DNA of 64,000 nucleotides from Lentibacillus salicampi (GCF_004565465.1 NZ_SRHY01000001.1:124001-188000), one strand, 5' to 3'. Positions 1 through 7,778 are shown, counted from the stretch's first letter. A program made the numbers and translations. Notes: generated by a model not told the origin, from the letters alone.

Positions 1-73
1 AAATCATCATATGTTTTACTGTAAATCCTATTTCGCTGTGTACTGTGTCTACATTGAATGTTTCTCTTGCCAT
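1..73 (-). CDS. YceI family protein (5' end only)
   Basis: Reading the minus strand from the ATG at 73-71 gives MARETFNVDTVHSEIGFTVK and then HMMI up to the window edge. This is the N-terminus of YceI-family lipocalin-like isoprenoid-binding proteins, whose hallmark is a VDxxHSxIGFxVKHMM start. A GGAGGG ribosome binding site is at 83-88 (minus strand), ten bases from the start. Only 24 residues are inside the window, so the rest of the protein cannot be judged. There is no signal peptide, so this is a cytoplasmic type. A strong regulated promoter lies just upstream. Confidence 0.85.
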   Translation of the reverse strand, partial: MARETFNVDTVHSEIGFTVKHMMI

Positions 74-91
74 GTAAATAATCCCTCCAAT

Positions 92-138
92 AGTTACTTT
101 ATGTAACTTAGTATAGAATAATAAATAAATAATGTCAA
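92..138 (-). promoter_or_regulatory. Sigma-A promoter of yceI with palindromic operator
   Basis: On the minus strand a perfect TTGACA (-35, 138-133) is separated by exactly 17 bases from TATACT (-10, 115-110). Starting two bases downstream is a perfect 6-bp inverted repeat with a 5-base spacer, AGTTAC-N5-GTAACT (92-108), which would cover the transcription start. Such an arrangement fits a repressor site. The dyad resembles operators of the MarR/DUF24 family (YodB/CatR type), but which protein binds is inference. Confidence 0.8.
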
Positions 139-244
139 GTAATTATTCAATCTTTATTTTTGAATTAAAGTTATTTTTTTGTCCAATTGCCTGTCGCTAA
201 ACCGGCTGGCGTGCTATACTGATTATAGATTTGGAGTGACCTGA

Positions 245-700
245 ATGAAGGATTTAAGTATTATCCCGTGCGGCAGGAAAAAAATTTGGGATAAACAGCC
301 TGAACTGGGTGCGGTGCCAGCAAAAAATGCCTATATCGGTACATTGCATAAACGATGCCGGCAATATGCGGAGATGTTCACAGATCAATGGGTGATTTTG
401 TCTGCCAAGCATGGTTTTTTGTTTGCGGATGACATGGTTGACGGTCAGTACGATGTCACGTTTGGTCAGAAAAGCAACGAAATCATAACATTTGATCAGT
501 TAATCGGGCAAATGAAGCGGAAACAGCTGGATCAATTTGACCGGCTTGTTGTTCTGACGGGGAAAAAGTATCGACCCATTATCAACGGAACATTCAGTGA
601 GGATATGCCCAGCATATTTCCTTTATTGGAGTACCGCGGAATAGGCTTCATATTGCAGGCGCTGAAGCAATCGGCAGAAACGCAAACGCCCATTCATTAA
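245..700 (+). CDS. DUF6884-type protein of unknown function
   Basis: The protein has 151 residues and no membrane segment. The N-terminal motif IIPCGRKKIW, followed by PAKNAYIG and, near residue 50, WVILSAKHGFL, is characteristic of the DUF6884 family (from memory), which is found in bacteria, archaea and phages and lacks an established activity. The reading starts at an ATG at 245 preceded by GGAGTG (233-238). It stands alone between yceI and a membrane protein gene and is followed directly by a hairpin repeat. Its biochemical role is unknown; related folds occur near nucleic-acid modification genes, but nothing here shows such a link. Confidence 0.7.
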   Translation: MKDLSIIPCGRKKIWDKQPELGAVPAKNAYIGTLHKRCRQYAEMFTDQWVILSAKHGFLFADDMVDGQYDVTFGQKSNEIITFDQLIGQMKRKQLDQFDRLVVLTGKKYRPIINGTFSEDMPSIFPLLEYRGIGFILQALKQSAETQTPIH

Positions 701-745
701 AAGTGAAACTTCATTCAGCGGGGCGGTCACTTCTCGCTGAATAAT
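701..745 (+). repeat. Dispersed hairpin repeat, copy 1
   Basis: The segment starts AAGTGAAACTTCATTCAG and contains an 8-bp stem (ATTCAGCG at 713-720 with CGCTGAAT at 735-742). The same arrangement recurs at 34609-34653, 34734-34772 (both inverted) and, less well conserved, at 62733-62779. It sits right behind a stop codon and could also serve as a weak terminator. Confidence 0.6.
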
Positions 746-837
746 CGTTAAACAGACTCAGGCATTTACGGAGAAATTATCTTCTGTATCGCAGGAGATT
801 AGTGTCCGTTACATGCGGGATAACAGGAGCAGATAAC

Positions 838-1167
838 ATGACACGACCTTTACTCATCACACTTGTTTTAATTGCTTATATGATATATGTTGCGTTTAAG
901 CATAAGGAAACTTGGAAGAAATTAACAATATTGCAGATGGCTGGTGTTTTCGTCACATTTGTCGGTATCATCAGTGTTGCAGCGGTCATTCTTTATTATG
1001 GCAGCCGTTATATCACGTCTATCATTTCGGGTGATATTTTCGCTTTTATCGTTCAGTTCCCAGCCATTATTATCATCATTGCTGCTGCAGGGATTGGATT
1101 TGCCGTCGTCGCTAGTAAAATAACGAACGGGGTTATTCCAATTCAGCGAAAAAACTCAAAAAAATAA
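838..1167 (+). CDS. Small three-helix membrane protein, unknown function
   Basis: The ATG at 838 has AGGAG at 825-829 and gives 109 residues. An upstream in-frame GTG at 802 also has a GGAG and cannot be excluded. Three hydrophobic segments are visible: residues about 4-20, 35-55 and 70-95, the last very rich in isoleucine and alanine. The C-terminus is basic (QRKNSKK). I do not recognise the family. It precedes an orphan phage-type holin gene on the same strand by 130 bases. Confidence 0.6.
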   Translation: MTRPLLITLVLIAYMIYVAFKHKETWKKLTILQMAGVFVTFVGIISVAAVILYYGSRYITSIISGDIFAFIVQFPAIIIIIAAAGIGFAVVASKITNGVIPIQRKNSKK

Positions 1168-1250
1168 CAAAGAACTTCGTTGAGCGTATGGCTGCGGAGT
1201 TTTTTACGATTACTCATTTTCTGGATTTCAGCCGTTCCAGAAAGCTGTCT

Positions 1251-1284
1251 GTCTGAACAGATTAATAGTAGAATCTGTTCAGGC
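1251..1284 (+). promoter_or_regulatory. Hairpin immediately before the holin ribosome binding site
   Basis: GTCTGAACAGATT (1251-1263) pairs with AATCTGTTCAGGC (1272-1284), 13 pairs with one mismatch or wobble, with an 8-base loop. The GGGGGG ribosome binding site of the next gene begins two bases after the stem, so the fold may affect access of ribosomes. No T-run follows, so it is not an ordinary terminator. Confidence 0.5.
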
Positions 1285-1297
1285 AGGGGGGACAATC

Positions 1298-1561
1298 GTG
1301 GACAAAGGCACTGTTATACGAACGGCAGTACTGGCCGTAGCACTTATGAACCAGTTGCTCGTCATGTTTGGGAAATCGCCGCTCCCAATTGACGCCGAAA
1401 TGGTCGAACAGACGATTTCGTTTATCCTTATCGTGGTCACGTCCGTATGGGCGTGGTTCAAAAACAACTATGTTACCAAAACCGGTAAAAGGCAAAAAAC
1501 GGTTTTAATCGAGAATGATTGTTTCAAGGGCAGCATTAAGTCAAGCCATAAACATTTGTAA
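1298..1561 (+). CDS. Phage-type holin (SPP1 holin family), orphan
   Basis: The GTG start at 1298 is preceded by AGGGGGGAC (1285-1293). The 87-residue product begins MDKGTVIRTAVLAVALMNQL and contains VMFGKSPLPIDAEMVEQ, a second hydrophobic segment and WAWFKNNYVTKTGKRQK, all typical of SPP1/phi105-type phage holins that form lesions in the cytoplasmic membrane to release endolysin. The last 20 residues (LIENDCFKGSIKSSHKHL) do not look like the usual holin tail and the stop codon overlaps the promoter of the thiamine riboswitch. No endolysin or other phage gene is next to it, so it is either a prophage relic or a domesticated holin, as seen in some sporulating bacilli. Confidence 0.75.
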   Translation: MDKGTVIRTAVLAVALMNQLLVMFGKSPLPIDAEMVEQTISFILIVVTSVWAWFKNNYVTKTGKRQKTVLIENDCFKGSIKSSHKHL

Positions 1562-1584
1562 ATGATCCGGTTATACGTTATAAT
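1556..1584 (+). promoter_or_regulatory. Promoter for the thiT riboswitch transcript
   Basis: TTGTAA (1556-1561) and TATAAT (1579-1584) are separated by 17 bases, and the TPP aptamer begins about 25 bases downstream. The -35 hexamer overlaps the stop codon of the holin gene. Confidence 0.75.
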
Positions 1585-1608
1585 ACAGGTAGCATAAAAA
1601 GCATAGAT

Positions 1609-1708
1609 AAAAGCCTGCAGGGGGAGCCGTTTAGGCTGAGAGTGAACAGGTTGCTGTTCTGACCCTTCGAACCTGTTAGTTAATACTAGCGTAGGAATGG
1701 TGGCTTTT
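1609..1708 (+). ncRNA. TPP riboswitch (THI element)
   Basis: The conserved blocks of the thiamine pyrophosphate aptamer are present: GGGGAGCC..GGCTGAGAG (1621-1642), GACCCTTCGAACCTG (1661-1675) and GCGTAGGAATG (1690-1699). The closing helix P1 is formed by AAAAGCC (1609-1615) and GGCTTTT (1702-1708). The riboswitch senses thiamine pyrophosphate and precedes the thiamine transporter gene thiT. Confidence 0.96.
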
Positions 1709-1722
1709 TTGATGGAATAAAT

Positions 1723-1824
1723 AGCAATGTGAGCGGATTTCCCCATCAGGAAGCTTCCCCTTTGGCATTGCTTTTTTTGTGTACAATTTTAGCAGGTGGT
1801 GTGACACCGCCGGCAAAGGGGAGG
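1723..1824 (+). promoter_or_regulatory. Expression platform of the thiT riboswitch
   Basis: Two alternative elements are visible. AGCAATG (1723-1729) can pair with CATTGCT (1766-1772), followed by seven T, an intrinsic terminator. Separately, TCCCCTTTG (1756-1764) is perfectly complementary to CAAAGGGGA (1814-1822), which contains the thiT ribosome binding site. The right arm of the terminator lies in the loop of the second helix, so the two folds interfere. Which one operates is inference. Confidence 0.6.
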
Positions 1825-1830
1825 ATTATG

Positions 1831-2403
1831 ATGCGTTCGAAACGTACGTTATTTTTGATTGAAGTGGCTGTTTTTACAGCGCTGGCATTGATGCTGGATA
1901 TCATTCCATTTTTATCGATCAAGCTTTGGGCTCAGGGCGGTTCAGTGTCGCTGGCGATGATTCCGGTTTTTATTATTGCCTTTCGATGGGGCCTTAAAGG
2001 TGGCCTCTTGTCCGGATTTTTATGGGGAATTCTGCAAATAGCTGTTGGCACTGGATATGTGCTGCATCCGCTACAGGGTTTCATAGACTATGCTATGGCC
2101 TTCACCGTGATCGGGTTTGCCGGCATTTTTGCGAAACAGGTTCAAGAGGCTGTTCAATCAGGAAACTCCAAAGTCTATCTCACCTATATTACGCTTGGGG
2201 TCATTTTGGGGAGTATGCTTCGGTTGGCGGCACACTTTGCGGCAGGGGTTGTTTTTTTTGAATCGGCTGTTGAGGGGCAGTCGGTCTGGGTGTATTCATT
2301 CCTGTATAACGTTTCCTATATTGTTCCATCGGCCGTGATTAGTGTGGTGGCGGTCTTTCTGTTATTTCACAAACAGCCGCGGACGTTACTGATGGCTGCA
2401 TAA
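1831..2403 (+). CDS. thiT: ECF-type thiamine transporter substrate-binding subunit ThiT
   Basis: This is the S component of an energy-coupling-factor transporter that takes up thiamine together with the shared EcfA/A'/T module (not in this window). The protein of 190 residues has about six membrane helices. Typical features are KLWAQGGSVSLAMIPVFIIAFRWG near residues 32-55 and GYVLHPLQGFIDY near 75-90, close to the substrate pocket of ThiT proteins. A TPP riboswitch lies upstream, which agrees with the assignment. The ATG at 1831 sits six bases after AGGGGAGG; an ATG directly before it (1828) would be too close to that site. The ribosome binding site can be sequestered by an upstream complement. 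Confidence 0.93.
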   Translation: MRSKRTLFLIEVAVFTALALMLDIIPFLSIKLWAQGGSVSLAMIPVFIIAFRWGLKGGLLSGFLWGILQIAVGTGYVLHPLQGFIDYAMAFTVIGFAGIFAKQVQEAVQSGNSKVYLTYITLGVILGSMLRLAAHFAAGVVFFESAVEGQSVWVYSFLYNVSYIVPSAVISVVAVFLLFHKQPRTLLMAA

Positions 2404-2474
2404 ACCTTCACAAAGCCGCTCACAATCGGTCGGCCCGGCAGCAAGCCCCGGCGAAGCGTTTAAAATTGCAAGGA

Positions 2475-2509
2475 AAAATAGCCTTTTGGATGAAAAAGGC
2501 TATTTTTTT
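2475..2509 (+). terminator. Terminator after thiT
   Basis: AAAATAGCCTTTT (2475-2487) and AAAAGGCTATTTT (2494-2506) form a perfect 13-bp stem with a 6-base loop and a T-run. The A-rich left flank would let it act in both directions. Confidence 0.85.
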
Positions 2510-2540
2510 CGTATATACTGAAAATAGAGGAGGGGATTGC

Positions 2541-2675
2541 ATGCATGAACTTATCGGACAGTGCCAGGAATGTGGAAAAAATGTCTACTGTGAGAATGGT
2601 TTTTTTGATGGAGCTCAGGAAAATGGCAAATTGCTGTGCAATGAATGTGCCGATGACAAAGAATCGACATCATAA
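2541..2675 (+). CDS. 44-residue protein with two CxxC motifs
   Basis: The ATG at 2541 follows GAGGAGGGG (2526-2534). The product starts MHELIGQCQECGKNVYCENG and ends with LLCNECADDKESTS. CQEC near residues 8-11 and CNEC near 33-36, spaced about 22 residues apart, make a likely single zinc ribbon. It is too small for an enzyme; small zinc-ribbon proteins of this kind often bind nucleic acid or partner proteins, but no family or function was recognised. It lies alone behind the thiT terminator. The cysteine pattern and strong ribosome binding site argue that it is real. Confidence 0.65.
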   Translation: MHELIGQCQECGKNVYCENGFFDGAQENGKLLCNECADDKESTS

Positions 2676-2824
2676 CGACATTCTGGGAGTGACATTTACC
2701 CTTCTGTACTGTAGTTCACGCTTCCATATCTGATATTCACTATCCACTTTTGTCCACCACTTTCTCACCGCTTCCTTTCGATGTGCATAGGCTATATTCA
2801 CAGTTCAGAAAGGAAGTGTTTGTC

Positions 2825-4246
2825 GTGGAAATAACGCTTTCCCATTGGCTATATGGTCTTTTTACATTAACGATTATTTTAACGATGATTTTCCGTAAAG
2901 GGGTTGTCCTGCCAAGCTTGCTTGGAACGTTTGTCATCGCCGGCATTTACCAGGGCAGCCTTGTGGATGGATTCACCGCCATCTTTAATGCCAACCTCGT
3001 TGCAGCCAAAGAACTCTTCAACATATTTCTGATCATTACCTTTATGATCGCGTTATTGCACTCGTTGCGCGATCTGGGTGCTGACCGGAAAATGATTCAG
3101 CCCATCCAGAAGTTAATGGTCAATGGTCACGTTTCGTTTTTTATATTGGTTGCGGTAACCTATGTCATTTCCTTATTCTTCTGGCCGACACCAGCCGTAC
3201 CGCTCATTTGTGCACTGCTTGTACCGGCAGCCATCCGATCGGGTCTGCCGGCGATGACTGCTGCTGTGGCAGTCGCGTTGGCAGGTCAGGGGATGGCACT
3301 ATCCTCCGACTACATTGTGCAGGTAGCACCGAATATATCCGCAACATCCGCCGGCATTGATACAGCCATCGTCACGGATAAAGCACTTGTCTTATCACTT
3401 ATTGCGGGTGGTGTTGCTATCGGCTTGGCTTACATTTTATATAGAAAAACGATCCGCTCAAAAGATCATGAGCTGAATGAAATTGAAATGAGCCGGATGC
3501 AAACAGAAAAGGAATCTGAAAACAAGGCAAAATCAGCCCATTTGAACACGTGGAGCAGAGTATTTGCGGTATTGGTGCCGCTATCCTTGCTGGCTGTGGT
3601 TGTTTATATGATGTACTCAAAACTTAATTCAGGGCGAATGACTGGATTTGAAGGCGGTGACGGTGCGGCTTTTGTCGGAGGAGTTGCGGTTATACTGCTG
3701 CTTCTGTCAACCATTGCATTCGGGCGACAAAATGCTTTGGATTACATTACAAATCATATTACAGAAGGGTTTGTCTTCGCCTTTAAAGCGATGGGACCGG
3801 TTATTCCGATTGCGGGGTTCTTTTTTCTGGGCAGTTCAGATTTCTCCGGAAGCATTCTCGGTATTGAAGAAAAGGCGCCTGGATTCCTGTTTGATATCGT
3901 TGAAGCATCACAGGGATATTTACCGCAAAGCGCACTGCTTGCAGCCATTAGTTTATTAGTCATCGGAATCATTACAGGACTTGATGGCTCCGGTTTCTCA
4001 GGCCTGCCGCTCACAGGTGCACTGGCAGCCTCCCTGGAAAATGGGGGTGTTGATGCTGGAACTCTTGCTGCCATCGGACAAATGGGGTCAATCTGGACCG
4101 GTGGCGGAACGATTGTTGCCTGGTCTTCACTGATTGCGATTGCTGGATTTTGTGGCGTATCTGTTATGGATCTGGTCAGAAAAAACTTTATTCCGGTCAT
4201 CATCGGGTTGTTTGTTGCCGCTGTATTGGCTCTCGTCATATTCTGA
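2825..4246 (+). CDS. Multi-pass membrane transporter of the ion transporter type, substrate unknown
   Basis: The most likely start is the GTG at 2825, seven bases after AAAGGAAG (2810-2817), giving 473 residues. At least eleven hydrophobic segments are visible, with a charged loop near residues 205-240 (KDHELNEIEMSRMQTEKESE). Two re-entrant-looking glycine-rich stretches, FWPTPAVPLICALLVPAAIRSG in the first half and ITGLDGSGFSGLPLTGAL in the second, are typical of anion and dicarboxylate carriers of the IT superfamily (GntP, DcuC, CitMHS and relatives). The exact family and substrate cannot be told. It precedes a glutamate dehydrogenase gene by 100 bases on the same strand, so an organic or amino acid substrate would be plausible (inference). 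Confidence 0.6.
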   Translation: MEITLSHWLYGLFTLTIILTMIFRKGVVLPSLLGTFVIAGIYQGSLVDGFTAIFNANLVAAKELFNIFLIITFMIALLHSLRDLGADRKMIQPIQKLMVNGHVSFFILVAVTYVISLFFWPTPAVPLICALLVPAAIRSGLPAMTAAVAVALAGQGMALSSDYIVQVAPNISATSAGIDTAIVTDKALVLSLIAGGVAIGLAYILYRKTIRSKDHELNEIEMSRMQTEKESENKAKSAHLNTWSRVFAVLVPLSLLAVVVYMMYSKLNSGRMTGFEGGDGAAFVGGVAVILLLLSTIAFGRQNALDYITNHITEGFVFAFKAMGPVIPIAGFFFLGSSDFSGSILGIEEKAPGFLFDIVEASQGYLPQSALLAAISLLVIGIITGLDGSGFSGLPLTGALAASLENGGVDAGTLAAIGQMGSIWTGGGTIVAWSSLIAIAGFCGVSVMDLVRKNFIPVIIGLFVAAVLALVIF

Positions 4247-4346
4247 TTCTGAATAATCAATCTTAAACATGTTAATCTTTCCGGCAGAATGGTAATATAC
4301 AATGGGAAGACGGTTTCAAATAACATGGAGAAACGGAGGTCGCAGA

Positions 4347-5726
4347 ATGGGAGACAGTACGAAACAAATTATCAATGAATCATTGGAAGCGCTGATGGAT
4401 GATCACACTTTTCTGCCGGAGTTAACAGGTTCAGCGCGAAAGAAAGCATTTTCTTCTTTGCTTTCAATCTTATCCACACCAAATCATGTCAGTAAGTCGT
4501 TTTTACGTGTGGCACTGGAGGATGGCAGGGTCAAACGTGTCCCGTCATTTCTGGTTCAGCATAATAATATATTAGGGCCTTATAAGGGCGGTATCCGTTT
4601 TCACGAATCCGTATCAGAAGCGGAAGTCGAGAATTTGGCTTCACTGATGACCTTGAAGAATGCCTTGCATGAAGTACCGTTTGGTGGCGGAAAAGGCGGC
4701 GTTGTCATTGATCCCAGGGAATATTCGGTCAAGGAATTGAACCTGATCAGCCGGAAATATGTTCAGTATTTCAGTGAAATCCTTGGTCCGGATAAAGATA
4801 TACCGGCACCGGATGTCGGCACGGGCGATCGGGAGATGGACTGGATGATGGGTGAGTACAAAAGCATTCGTCCCGGCCTGCCCTACAGAGGCAGTTTTAC
4901 CGGCAAAAGTGTCTTGAACGGTGGATCTCTGGGGAGGAAAGAGGCAACCGGTAAAGGTGTCTATTATTCATTGCGCTATATGCTGTATGATTTTGCTAAA
5001 GAGCAGGAAAAATGGCTTTCCGAACGCGATAATCCTTTTGCCGAAACCGCTTTAGAACATATTGATCAGACCCTATCCATTGCAATTCAGGGATTCGGAA
5101 ACGTGGGTTCGACTGCCGCACTTGAGGCATATCAATGTAACTATCTGAAAAATAAAATCGTTGCAGTCAGTGACCGGAATGTAACGCTGTATAATTCGGA
5201 TGGTCTTGATATCCCGAACCTTGTTGAGTTTGTTCAGACGAATACAGGGGATTTGCCGTCAGATGAGACGCAGCTTGAAGCGGCTGACGTCAAGGCAACA
5301 ATCCTTGATCGTGATGACTTACTTACGCTTGATGTGGATGTGCTGATATTGGCGGCACTCGGCGGCCAGGTCAATCAGGAAAACATGAAAGATGTGAAAG
5401 CACGGATCATAGTCGAAGGAGCCAACGCACCTGTTACAAGTGAAGCGGATAAATTCTTGAGTGAAAATGCTGTGATCATTATTCCGGATATTCTCGCAAA
5501 CGCCGGCGGTGTCATTGTATCCTATCTTGAATGGCTGCAGGGAAGGGAAACACAATTCTTTAGTGAAGAAAAAGTGTTCGACCGGCTGTTTGAGAAGATG
5601 AAACACACGTTTGACACCATTTATCCTGAATTTTTCGGGGATCCTTTTCCACTGCGGCAAAATTGTTATATTCATGCTGTCATGAAGATCTCAACGATTA
5701 CTTTTCGGCAGGGTAAATTGTACTAA
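4347..5726 (+). CDS. Glutamate dehydrogenase (Glu/Leu/Phe/Val dehydrogenase family)
   Basis: The enzyme interconverts glutamate and 2-oxoglutarate plus ammonia with NAD(P). Family features are PYKGGIRFHESVSEAEVENLASLMTLKNAL (residues about 75-105), the catalytic lysine region PFGGGKGGV, PAPDVGTGDREMDWM, the Rossmann motif IQGFGNVGS and the nicotinamide-site stretch ILANAGGV. The start at 4347 has GGAGG at 4335-4339. At 459 residues it is some 30 longer than RocG or GudB, with an extra charged stretch before the Rossmann fold (EKWLSERDNPFAETALEHIDQ) and an unusual C-terminus (ISTITFRQGKLY), so it is a divergent paralogue rather than the standard housekeeping enzyme. Specificity for glutamate is likely but not proven. 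Confidence 0.85.
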   Translation: MGDSTKQIINESLEALMDDHTFLPELTGSARKKAFSSLLSILSTPNHVSKSFLRVALEDGRVKRVPSFLVQHNNILGPYKGGIRFHESVSEAEVENLASLMTLKNALHEVPFGGGKGGVVIDPREYSVKELNLISRKYVQYFSEILGPDKDIPAPDVGTGDREMDWMMGEYKSIRPGLPYRGSFTGKSVLNGGSLGRKEATGKGVYYSLRYMLYDFAKEQEKWLSERDNPFAETALEHIDQTLSIAIQGFGNVGSTAALEAYQCNYLKNKIVAVSDRNVTLYNSDGLDIPNLVEFVQTNTGDLPSDETQLEAADVKATILDRDDLLTLDVDVLILAALGGQVNQENMKDVKARIIVEGANAPVTSEADKFLSENAVIIIPDILANAGGVIVSYLEWLQGRETQFFSEEKVFDRLFEKMKHTFDTIYPEFFGDPFPLRQNCYIHAVMKISTITFRQGKLY

Positions 5727-5757
5727 ACCATAACAGGAAAGACGTGAGAGGATCAGC

Positions 5758-6094
5758 ATCAATGGTGGAGGTGCTGGTATCAACGGTAAGAGGTGCAGCA
5801 TCAACGGTGGAGGTGCGTATATCAACGGTGGAGTTGCTTGTATCGACGGTAAGAGGATCAGCATCTACAGTTGAGGCGCCGGGTATCAATGGTAGAAAGC
5901 GCACCATCAATGATTGAGGCACGTATATCAACGGTAGAGGACGCACCATCAACGGTGGGGAAGCGAATATCAACGGTAGAAGGTACAACATCAATGGTAA
6001 GAGTGCAACCATCCACGGTGAAGTCGCTGGTATCAACGTTAAGAGCACCAGCATCAACGGCAGTGGCGCTACCATCAACGATAGGGAAGATCAA
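5758..6094 (+). repeat. 21-bp tandem repeat array, about 16 units
   Basis: Units begin at 5758 and recur every 21 bases (5779, 5800, 5821, 5842, 5863, then 5885 after one extra base, 5906 and so on to 6074), with a truncated last unit at 6090. The consensus is about ATCAACGGTAGAGGNGC plus four variable bases. Units tend to alternate between a preceding T (TATC) and a preceding C (CATC), suggesting a 42-bp dimer. Because 21 is divisible by three, long spurious reading frames arise on both strands; none has a ribosome binding site or a believable protein. Confidence 0.9.
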
Positions 6095-6110
6095 CGAGAG
6101 TCCTGTGAAG

Positions 6111-6143
6111 AAAGGCATTCTTTTTTACGGAATGTCTTTTTTT
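6111..6143 (+). terminator. Terminator behind the 21-bp array
   Basis: AAAGGCATTC (6111-6120) pairs with GAATGTCTTT (6130-6139) with one wobble, followed by a run of T to 6143. It would end transcripts coming from the glutamate dehydrogenase gene and through the repeat array. Confidence 0.7.
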
Positions 6144-6325
6144 AGTAAGTACTTCCCATGCCATAAATCTCAAGGAGGGGATTGACATATTAATTTTTTG
6201 TGATATTGTACTTTTTAAATAGTTTAGAAAATAGGATGTATTGTGAAAACATAATGCTAGAGTGACCTTTTGCAATGAGGTTTGCATTTGGTTATATTGC
6301 AATCATTTTCATAGGGAGGGAAAGA

Positions 6326-7597
6326 ATGGAGAAGGTAAAAAATCGGTGGCTGATTGCTTTGTCGGGAGTTGGCATCCATATTTGTATAGGATCAGCGTAC
6401 GCCTGGAGTGTATTCACCAACCCTATGGCTGATGCGTTTGGCTGGAGCACAAGCCAGATTTCATTAGCATTCAGTATTGCCATCTTTCTGCTTGGATTCT
6501 CCGCGGCTTTTATGGGTAAGTTCGTTGAGAAAAGAGGACCGCGGATTTCTGGGATGTTATCCGCCGTGTTTTTCGGTGTTGGTGTTATGGGCACAGGACT
6601 TGCGACAGCTTTCGAATCATTAGCTTTAATGTACTTTTTTTATGGTATCGTTGGCGGGATCGGTCTTGGAATCGGTTATATTGCACCAGTATCAACGTTA
6701 GTAAAGTGGTTTCCTGATCACCGTGGTCTGGCGACAGGGCTTGCAATTATGGGGTTTGGCTTTGCATCGCTGATCAGCGGTCCGGCGGGTGAGGCTCTGG
6801 TCAGTTCAGTTGGTATTTCAAATGCTTTTTATATTTTGGGTGCAAGCTATCTGATCATCATGATGGCTGCATCACAATATCTGGCTCCACCTCCCGAGGG
6901 CTGGAAACCTGAAGGGATGCACAAAAGTAAGGCTGGCGAACCAAAGAAAGAAAAAGAAGATCTTTCCCAAATGACGGCCAATGAGGCGATTAAAACCAAG
7001 CCTTTTTGGATGTTATGGACGATGTTGTTTCTGAACGTTACCACAGGTATTGCCATTATCTCGGTTGCATCGCCGATCGGACAGGAAATTACCGGAATGT
7101 CGGCCGTTACCGCAGCCACAATGGTGGGAATTATGGGGTTATTCAATGGTGCCGGAAGACTTGGCTGGGCAACCATTTCGGACTATATAGGCAGGCCGAA
7201 TGTGTATACGATATTTTTTATCATCGGAATTGTTTCTTACTTTTTGCTCCCGGTTATTACATCAGTCATCCTATTTCAAATTCTTGTCTATGCCATCGTC
7301 TCGTGTTACGGTGGGGGATTTTCGTCCGTTCCGGCTTATATTGGGGATCTTTTCGGCACAAAGCAGTTGGGGGCGATACATGGTTATATTCTAACTGCTT
7401 GGGCAGTAGCTGGTGTGGTGGGCCCTATGCTATTGTCATTAATCTATGATAATACAAACAGTTATCACCTGATCTTAGTTATATTCGGTGTCATGCATGT
7501 TATTTCGTTACTGATTTCGTTTTGGATAAGGGCAGTTATGCGGAGAATGAAAGAAGAAAAATGGCATGTAGAGACTGAACAGACTTCGAATCTTTAA
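6326..7597 (+). CDS. OFA family MFS transporter, probable formate/oxalate carrier
   Basis: A major facilitator protein of 423 residues with twelve predicted membrane helices. The start MEKVKNRWLIALSGVGIHICIGSAYAWSVF, the segment WFPDHRGLATGLAIMGFGFASLISGP in the first half and the central loop ending MTANEAIKTKPFWMLW are typical of the oxalate:formate antiporter family. The ATG at 6326 is preceded by AGGGAGGG (6313-6320). The gene is followed by a formate dehydrogenase gene, which supports formate or a related monocarboxylate as substrate, though this rests on context. No fixed promoter could be assigned in the AT-rich stretch upstream. Confidence 0.85.
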   Translation: MEKVKNRWLIALSGVGIHICIGSAYAWSVFTNPMADAFGWSTSQISLAFSIAIFLLGFSAAFMGKFVEKRGPRISGMLSAVFFGVGVMGTGLATAFESLALMYFFYGIVGGIGLGIGYIAPVSTLVKWFPDHRGLATGLAIMGFGFASLISGPAGEALVSSVGISNAFYILGASYLIIMMAASQYLAPPPEGWKPEGMHKSKAGEPKKEKEDLSQMTANEAIKTKPFWMLWTMLFLNVTTGIAIISVASPIGQEITGMSAVTAATMVGIMGLFNGAGRLGWATISDYIGRPNVYTIFFIIGIVSYFLLPVITSVILFQILVYAIVSCYGGGFSSVPAYIGDLFGTKQLGAIHGYILTAWAVAGVVGPMLLSLIYDNTNSYHLILVIFGVMHVISLLISFWIRAVMRRMKEEKWHVETEQTSNL

Positions 7598-7778
7598 AAC
7601 CGGGAATGACATACTTGTACCGAATGTACTTCTGCATAGATCTGAAAAAGGAATATTTTCAGTATAGTTTGCTTTTTCTTTTCTTATAGTATGTTAAGCT
7701 ATAAAAAAAGTATATTTTGAACTGAAATGATATACACATTTGAAAAGGTTTACGATCATTTTCGGGGGAGGGAATAAT

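Noticed and set aside
3754..4326. 190-codon frame opposite the membrane transporter.
   Set aside because: It is the mirror of the conserved transporter reading frame; proline- and isoleucine-rich shadow sequence without translation signals.
5698..6185. Open frames on both strands through the 21-bp array.
   Set aside because: A 21-base unit without stop codons gives open frames automatically; the peptides are repetitive and no translation signals are present.
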